A stretch of 64,000 bases of DNA from Aurantiochytrium sp. KH105 (Eukaryota; Sar; Bigyra; Thraustochytrida; Thraustochytriidae), in contig BGKB01000032.1 of the NCBI GenBank assembly GCA_003116975.1, positions 372,001 through 436,000 of the forward strand, read 5' to 3'. Position 1 is the first letter of the stretch. The number at the start of each line of letters is the position of its first letter. Under the pieces are notes generated by a model. It was not told the origin of the DNA, ran no database searches, and saw only the letters and a list, made by a program, of their open reading frames with translations. This document shows, in pieces, positions 58,543-64,000 of this stretch. The translations under genes were made by a program, and so were the position numbers.

Positions 58543-59727
58543 ATGGGCGCGGTCCAAGATCGATGGGCCACGGTGGCCACGACAAGGTGGGCGGCCGTCC
58601 TGGGCACGGCGCTCGCTCTGCGGCTGGCACTTATCGCGTACGCGGACTGGCACGATGAACACGTCGTCGTCAAATACACTGATGTAGACTACCACGTGTT
58701 TACCGATGCTGCCGCAGCCGTTGCCAAGGGCGATTCACCCTTTGCCAGGCGCACATATAGGTACACGCCGTTGCTTGCGTGGGCATTGGTGCCCAATGTC
58801 TTGGGCTTCCGTGCATTTGGCAAAGTCCTCTTTGCCTTGTGCGACCTGGGCGTTGGGCAGACCCTGGTGCAGATACTTTGCCGACAAAAGCTGCCCGAGG
58901 CAACAGCCAAGGCGTGGGCCTGCTTGTGGCTCTTTCATCCGTACTCGGTGAATATTTCCACACGCGGCAACGCGGACGCGGTGGTGTGTTTGCTCGTGCT
59001 ACGGGCAGGCCTTGGCGCCCTGGAAAATCGCTGGGTGCAAGCCGCACTCTTTTATGGACTGGCAGTGCACGTGCGAGTCTTCCCCATCGTTTTTGCACCT
59101 GCATTTCTGCTCTGCATCGGCTGGCAGCAACCTCGAAAGCTGTTCACGTTTGCTTTTGTCAGTGGAGGCATCTTTCTGGCTCTTGCTGCATTCTTCTATG
59201 CTTTGTACGGCTTCACCTTTGCGTATGAGACCTACTTGTATCATCTCGTGCGCACCGACAATCGTCACAACTTTTCGGTCTACTTTTATTCGCTGTACCT
59301 CCAATATGGAGCTCCGGCAGGATTTGTAATGGGTCTTGCCGCCTTTTTGCCACAGCTCGTGGCACAGGGCGCGCTTGTCGCAGCCTTGCACCGTCGGGAG
59401 GACCTCATCGCCTGCATGTGTCTGCAGACGATGGCATTTGTGGCATTCAACAAAGTATGCACGGCACAGTACTTTACATGGTACACTGCTCTCATTCCCG
59501 TGCCATTGTCGACGCTACGTGCGCAAGGGCGACTCTCCTTGTCCGGCGTCGTTGCCGCGGCTCTCGTGTGGCTTCTTGCGCAGGGCGCCTGGTTGGCCCA
59601 GGCTTACCTTCTCGAGTTCAAGGCGCGCAATACATTTTTCCGCATTTGGCTTGCTGGCATCGCTTTCTTCGTCGTCAATCTAGGCATCATTGCAGCTTTG
59701 GCGCGCGCGCTTGTTCGAGCAAAATGA
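58543..59727 (+). CDS. PIGM: GPI mannosyltransferase 1 (PIG-M)
   Basis: Single exon; the first ATG (58543) gives 394 residues (upstream codons start only at GTG). The catalytic DxD motif lies in the first lumenal loop, D47-V-D49 within KYTDVDYHVFTDAA, and RRTYRYTPLLAW follows, as in PIG-M. WLFHPYSVNISTRGNADA and HVRVFPIVFAPAFLL are further family blocks, and at least eight hydrophobic segments are visible. The enzyme adds the first alpha-1,4 mannose to the GPI anchor in the ER lumen, together with PIG-X. ARV1, which supports GPI synthesis, is in the same window. Confidence 0.94.
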   Translation: MGAVQDRWATVATTRWAAVLGTALALRLALIAYADWHDEHVVVKYTDVDYHVFTDAAAAVAKGDSPFARRTYRYTPLLAWALVPNVLGFRAFGKVLFALCDLGVGQTLVQILCRQKLPEATAKAWACLWLFHPYSVNISTRGNADAVVCLLVLRAGLGALENRWVQAALFYGLAVHVRVFPIVFAPAFLLCIGWQQPRKLFTFAFVSGGIFLALAAFFYALYGFTFAYETYLYHLVRTDNRHNFSVYFYSLYLQYGAPAGFVMGLAAFLPQLVAQGALVAALHRREDLIACMCLQTMAFVAFNKVCTAQYFTWYTALIPVPLSTLRAQGRLSLSGVVAAALVWLLAQGAWLAQAYLLEFKARNTFFRIWLAGIAFFVVNLGIIAALARALVRAK

Positions 59728-60269
59728 TCATTTCTTCGAACTTTCGCAAATCAGTTTCAGAGTGACTTTTATTGTATAATGCAGCCCCATGACTACACTA
59801 ACATGCATTCATTTGCAAAGTGTTCTTTCTAAGCATCCATCAGTGATTTTTATGCTTTACTTGCCATTGGCGATCTGCATTCCTGTTGCACGGGACACCT
59901 TTGTGAAGATGCGCAATAATATCGTGTTTCCCTTCGCTCTTTATCTCTCTGAGAAGTGAATCGGGACAAATAGGGGAACAAAGGAGCACGTCGTTCGCTC
60001 GCTCGCTGGCTGGCTGAAAGCGAACCCTCAATTTCCGATGCTTTCTTTGCTCGCCAGAAAAAGTGAGTAATGTCATCATGATGAGATTCTACTTGGTTAC
60101 AATGCAACGAATCATCTCTTGTCACGGTCGTTTTCAAAGGAAGCGCTCAATGAATGGATGCCTGCCTCCCTAGATCCAGAACTTCGACGATTGAACAAGT
60201 CTTGTCAGTCGCCTACATTGCTTTCTCTGCTTTGGTTTATATATACACTACGTACGACAATTCTGCAAT

Positions 60270-60273
60270 GCCT

Positions 60274-60304
<31 letters not shown>
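60270..60304. repeat. (TGCC)n microsatellite
   Basis: Tandem TGCC units in the gene-poor region. Confidence 0.95.
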
Positions 60305-60306
<2 letters not shown>

Positions 60307-60774
60307 TCTCCTCCCGGCGAGAGACATCGCTTGATGGAGGCTGCAAAAAAGTATCTTAGATGTGTGTGTATCAACAGCATTCACACACAGAGCTGGTAAG
60401 TCGATTCTTTCGCAACACGTAGCCCAGCCCACACATCTTCTGAGAAGGGGGGCTCTTTCTAAGAAATATTTCTATGTCGTTCAATCGACAAAGCAAGGAG
60501 GAGATTCTTTACAGCTAGCCTAGGCCTGCACGTTATTTCTTTGATCGTCGACGACAGTTCACTTCGCTCCCCGAGACTTCTTACTTACTTCTTCTTAGCA
60601 GGTTACATCGAGCGAAAGAAAAACGGAGATTTTTCACTGAAATCGTTCTGGTGCATCCCTGTCGTCAGAGTCGACTCACCTTAGCGCATCTTTCACTCGA
60701 TTAATCGACGCATGTGGTACATCAATGACTTTGCCAAATTCAAAATACGCGACAAAGTCTCTTCCTTTTTTTGA

Positions 60775-61000
60775 TGAAAAATATCATAATAGTTACAAAA
60801 TATATATATAAAATGCTAATAAAATTTAGTAAAGCTCAAAATAAAAATAATAATAAGAATAAAGGTGTCGTTTGACTAATTTCCAAATCATATTTTAATT
60901 TTGATTTGGATAATTTTATATATACTGACCAAAAATTCATTTTTTAAATATAAATTTAGTACATTTATGATTTTCATTCTCAAAAGTTGGAAAAGATTGT
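60775..61000. other. AT-rich island
   Basis: Counted over 60781-60960, only 29 of 180 bases are G or C, including TATATATATA and AATAATAATAA runs. This is far below the rest of the window. No open frame of note. Confidence 0.85.
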
Positions 61001-62382
61001 TTTATTGCTTGAAGAATTATGCCTTCAAAAATGACGTTGGAAAGATGTTTGTAGTATAAGAAGCTAAATGTTGGTGTAATGAATAGAGGGGAATAGTTCG
61101 ATTCAAATTTGACATTCAATTAACCCTTGATAAGCTTTTGGCGCGCGTGAGACTGCTGCACGGGCGCTTCACGCAAAGTCGTATCAGAATCTGAATTTGA
61201 AAGCTTGGAGTTCAAAAAATCAAAGAACTTAACGATCTTGCAACGCGTTTGAGTAGAATTTCGAGTAGGGCTAGATTGCTATTTATTTGAGGTATTTAAG
61301 ACCGAAAACCGACTGGTGAACTTTTACATCAATTTTGATCGATTGCCTTTGATGCTCTGGAGAAGGAGTCGACTCCAGGCACTTGTGCGTTTAAAAGAGT
61401 GTTATTATATTGATTGGACACCTTGCTTTCTTGCGATATCTCATTCTTGATGCTACTCGAAAGATCGTTGGTAATGCAAGGAAGTAAGCAAGAATATTAT
61501 TCTTCTGGAAAACGGAGGGAAGGTAAGCAAACAGCAGCGCCAGACAAGCTGTGAGATCAATTTGGCAGTCATGGGTAGCCAGTCTCTTGTAGGTCTGCCG
61601 TATCAACATCGTTCTAATCTAGAGAGCCACTGCCGGCTCATGCGACAATAAGGAAATTCGAAGAGCGCTCGCTGCGTGAAGTAGGCTTAGTGTGGCCAAG
61701 AGATTATTGATTATCGAGTTCTTCCCTTCATCTTGTGGACGAAGCTTTTCAAAAGGTGGCGAGAGCATCGAACTCCATCAGCAAACCAGCCTTTTATCTT
61801 AGCAGACCCGAAATTACGCTTGCGATCCTAGTCTACGTAACCCTTTCAATGAGCAATCCAATTGCCACTATCAATTTTGAAACACAATCAAACCGATGAA
61901 TTGCTCCATAAATCAGTCCATCGGTGCGTCGTGCTTAGATACGATTATATTTCTGAGCAGATGTTCTCTGCAAACTCGTGCTTTCATCAGAACAGCCGCG
62001 AGGATGGTGGTGCGATTGACAGTCAGTCCTCTATCCACCAAATCATCGTAACAGCGTCTCATGCAAAGTTTCAAGACAAAGTTTACGTATCATGTTGCTA
62101 CGAACAGCAAGATTCCCGCATGATTGGCTTCAATAATAGAAAGAAAAGATCTTGCTTGGTGGCCTGAACAAAAGTGGGACTTTTCTTCCATCCGAAAAAG
62201 ATCTCTCGAATCATGTTTTTCAAGAATGCATACATCTTCAACTAGCGCACATGTGAAAACGGAAAGTAAAGGTCGAAGATTTGAGAAAGAAGAGAGTGTG
62301 TCCGTCTGTCTACAGTAATTCTTTGTACTTCAAAGTTAAATGCTTTCTATCTTGTCAATCGCCGCTCTCTTGGTCAGCGTTT

Positions 62383-63327
62383 TCACACATCAGCTTCATC
62401 ATCTGCATACTCATCATCTGCTCCAAATGCAGGCATGGAAGGAAATCCAGGAAAAGTGGTTTCGCCAAGGTCGCGAGTGAAACCGAGAAAGAAGATTGTC
62501 AAGAATTGCAGCGCTGCGCAAGCCACGAGAAAGTAGAGGCGGCGCTTGTGGCCTGTGTCCTCATACGCTGGGGCAGGAACGGCTTGCTCCATGGTCCGGT
62601 ACACAAAAAATGCCATGCAAAGACAGAGGTAGAACATGACGACGTTGTAGACAGTACGTCCCAGGGAAATGCCAATAAAGAGGTTGAGTGCCACGAGGAC
62701 GTATTTGTACCCGGCAAAGGCGACCATATCAAGCAGTGCAGGCTTGACATCAGCGCCTCCTGGGAGCGAGTAAAGGCTTCCTTTCATGGCCCCAATCTCT
62801 ACCATGAGCACTAGTGTGCACGTACTAAAGGTGTTTTGGAGCACATCTGGATTGAAGGACTTGGTGGTGCCCTTGAGAAGGCCAATAAAGAGAATGTAGG
62901 TAATGGAGGCCATTGTCGGGAGGTAAAGGTCTGGTGCGTTGACGTCGCCGATGGGGGGGGCGAAATCAATCGTGCGTGGTGCAGAAGGATCGTTGTTCAT
63001 GGATTCGTCGTTGAAGCGAATGCGGGCCCACTGGCGGTGACGCCAGGGAAAGATAAGCAGACCGAGTTTGCGAATGACGTAACGATTGTCTACGTGGAAG
63101 TAATACCGTAGCGAGTTCCAAAAGGAGCTCGCGCCGGGCATGTACTTGTTTGTGAGCTGGGCCTGCATCTGCAGAAAGTTCTCTTTGGCGACGGACTGCA
63201 GCATTGGGTTTTCGGCAAGGTTGGCCATGTTCTGAAAGCCAGCCATGTTTGGCATGCCCGATTGCTGCTGCTGGCCATAGCCTCCGGCGTCGCCGCCGTG
63301 GCTGCTGCCTGGAGGAGGCGGGTACAT
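62383..63327 (-). CDS. YIF1: YIF1 (Yip1-interacting factor)
   Basis: Single exon, 314 residues. The N-terminal cytosolic part is Gly/Pro/Gln-rich, followed by the family block (SFWNSLRYYFHVDNRYVIRK, then LLIFPWRH), APDLYLPTMASITYILFIGL and about five membrane helices, including DMVAFAGYKYVLVALNLFIG. YIF1 forms a complex with YIP1 on ER-Golgi membranes and helps COPII vesicle transport with Rab GTPases. The last 20 residues form an acidic tail. Start and length agree with the family. Confidence 0.94.
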   Translation of the reverse strand: MYPPPPGSSHGGDAGGYGQQQQSGMPNMAGFQNMANLAENPMLQSVAKENFLQMQAQLTNKYMPGASSFWNSLRYYFHVDNRYVIRKLGLLIFPWRHRQWARIRFNDESMNNDPSAPRTIDFAPPIGDVNAPDLYLPTMASITYILFIGLLKGTTKSFNPDVLQNTFSTCTLVLMVEIGAMKGSLYSLPGGADVKPALLDMVAFAGYKYVLVALNLFIGISLGRTVYNVVMFYLCLCMAFFVYRTMEQAVPAPAYEDTGHKRRLYFLVACAALQFLTIFFLGFTRDLGETTFPGFPSMPAFGADDEYADDEADV

Positions 63328-63738
63328 GTTGCTTCTTTTCTTCTCTTGCTGTTGCTGCTGCTGTTGCTGCAGGTGGTCGGTCGTTCGAGTTGTCTGCTTT
63401 CTTCACGCACGCACGCACGCACGCACGCTGTAAGGGGGCGGAGGAGAGTGACTTGCACGCTGCGGTGCTGTGCGGCGCGACGCTGTGTCTTACTTGCTGC
63501 GCGTCGTTGGGTCCGGCGCGCGGGGCGGGCGGGCAGGCGAGCAAGCACAGCCTGGCAGCACCGGGATGCGAGCGACACTCACCACTGTCAAACCAAGTCA
63601 GTCAGTCACTCAGTCAGTTGTCGTAGCCAGCCCGAGCGCCGTCGTCGCTTCGTTCTTGGCGTACAACGCTGCGTCGCGGCGGCGCAGCTCTCTCGAGCAG
63701 CTTGCTCGAGTTGTTCTTTCTCTGCTGTCTCCCGGCTG
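63328..63738. promoter_or_regulatory. YIF1 upstream region
   Basis: 411 bases upstream of YIF1 and of a possible plus-strand gene. It contains a CTGTTG run at about 63349-63370, (ACGC)n at 63406-63428 and an AGTCAGTC run at 63597-63617. Confidence 0.4.
63402..63428. repeat. (ACGC)n microsatellite
   Basis: Six tandem ACGC units about 80 bases upstream of the YIF1 start. Confidence 0.95.
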
Positions 63739-63909
63739 ATGGACGATGCGCGTCGCGCGGCACAGCTAGCTCGACAACAACTCGAGGCACCCAAAACGGT
63801 GCGCATTCTGGAGCCTCTCCAAAAAGGGTTGCCCTCGTTCCACAGGTTCATACTGTACCTAGGCCTACTAGATCGATCGACGTTGTCTGCCTGCCTGCGC
63901 CGCGGGTAG
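63739..63909 (+). CDS. Possible first exon of a gene off the right edge
   Basis: From an ATG at 63739 the frame reads MDDARRAAQLARQQLEAPKT, then VRILEPLQKGLPSFHR, and closes at 63907-63909. The first 36 residues look like a helical protein start, after which the frame becomes unconvincing. A GT at 63846 (after CCACAG) could be a splice donor leading to exons beyond the window. Nothing in it identifies a family. Confidence 0.25.
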   Translation: MDDARRAAQLARQQLEAPKTVRILEPLQKGLPSFHRFILYLGLLDRSTLSACLRRG

Positions 63910-64000
63910 TCAGGGCGTGGAGCCAGGGCGTGGGCGCGCGGGCGGACGGACGGACGGACCGGTCACTGCCGGCGCTGCTCACGGCTCCCAGTCGCGTCGC

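Larger units (their letters stand above)
59728..62382. other. Gene-poor region with AT-rich island
   Basis: 2.65 kb between PIG-M (+) and YIF1 (-). No frame longer than about 100 codons occurs and none has recognisable motifs. Composition shifts from the GC-rich surroundings to AT-rich, most extreme at 60781-60960 (29 G/C of 180). A (TGCC)n run lies at 60270-60304. It could be 3' UTRs plus a degenerate insertion, an unannotated RNA gene or inserted organelle DNA; I cannot tell. Confidence 0.6.

Noticed and set aside
61085..61115. tRNA-like GTTCGATTC (B box) near 61.1 kb
   Set aside because: The flanks cannot pair into a T stem and no A box or acceptor stem is present, so it is not a tRNA gene.
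61862..62318. Two frames of 101 and 64 codons in the gene-poor region
   Set aside because: Short, unlike any family I know and in AT-richer DNA; the evidence is too weak to call a gene.

Overview
The window is nuclear DNA of a eukaryote with a compact, GC-rich, intron-poor genome. My best guess is a thraustochytrid-like stramenopile. The reasons are: about 23 closely packed genes, most without introns and the rest with one or two short introns (about 75-330 bases, several with GTACGT or GTAAGT donors); very long uninterrupted reading frames; long homopolymer runs (Gln, Ser, Asn, acidic) in otherwise conserved proteins; and a flagellate gene set (MYCBPAP, BBIP1, soluble adenylyl cyclase) next to a Dam1/DASH-like protein. 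The species assignment is inference; no marker gene such as rRNA is present.

Layout, left to right: a partial unknown CDS running off the left edge (-); eIF5B (-); complex I subunit NDUFS8 (-, three exons); an F-box-like/RCC1-repeat protein (+); a NuSAP-like spindle protein (-); a small multi-pass membrane protein (+); a rhomboid protease (-, two exons); an AKAP7-like 2H phosphoesterase (+); a ZRANB3-like helicase/HNH nuclease (+); a MYCBPAP-like flagellar protein with a phosphoglycerate-kinase-like tail (+); an ADCY10-type soluble adenylyl cyclase (+); the N-terminal amidase NTA1 (-, two exons); BBIP1 (+); a type II membrane protein (-); ARV1 (+); a BLM/Sgs1-type RecQ helicase (-); RPAP3 (+, two exons); CHMP5/Vps60 (-); a Dam1-like protein with a winged-helix tail (-, three exons); an ornithine cyclodeaminase/mu-crystallin family enzyme (+); AATF/Bfr2 (-); a long coiled-coil protein (+); an enoyl-CoA hydratase (-); PIG-M (+); a 2.6 kb gene-poor stretch with an AT-rich island; YIF1 (-); and a possible first exon at the right edge (+).

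Neighbouring genes are mostly divergent or convergent with short spacers, so many promoters are probably shared. Almost every upstream region carries a short tandem repeat (GGCGA, GGCT, GAGAGC, ACGC, AGAC and similar). Functional themes recur: flagellum (MYCBPAP, ADCY10, BBIP1, RPAP3 through dynein assembly), mitosis and genome stability (NuSAP, Dam1-like, ZRANB3, RecQ), and secretory or lipid/GPI biology (ARV1, PIG-M, YIF1, CHMP5).

The most interesting observations are the Dam1-type kinetochore motif joined by splicing to a winged-helix domain, the degenerate phosphoglycerate-kinase-like domain fused to MYCBPAP, and a possible stop-codon readthrough extension on the NuSAP homologue. All domain assignments were made by eye from motifs; no database search was possible.
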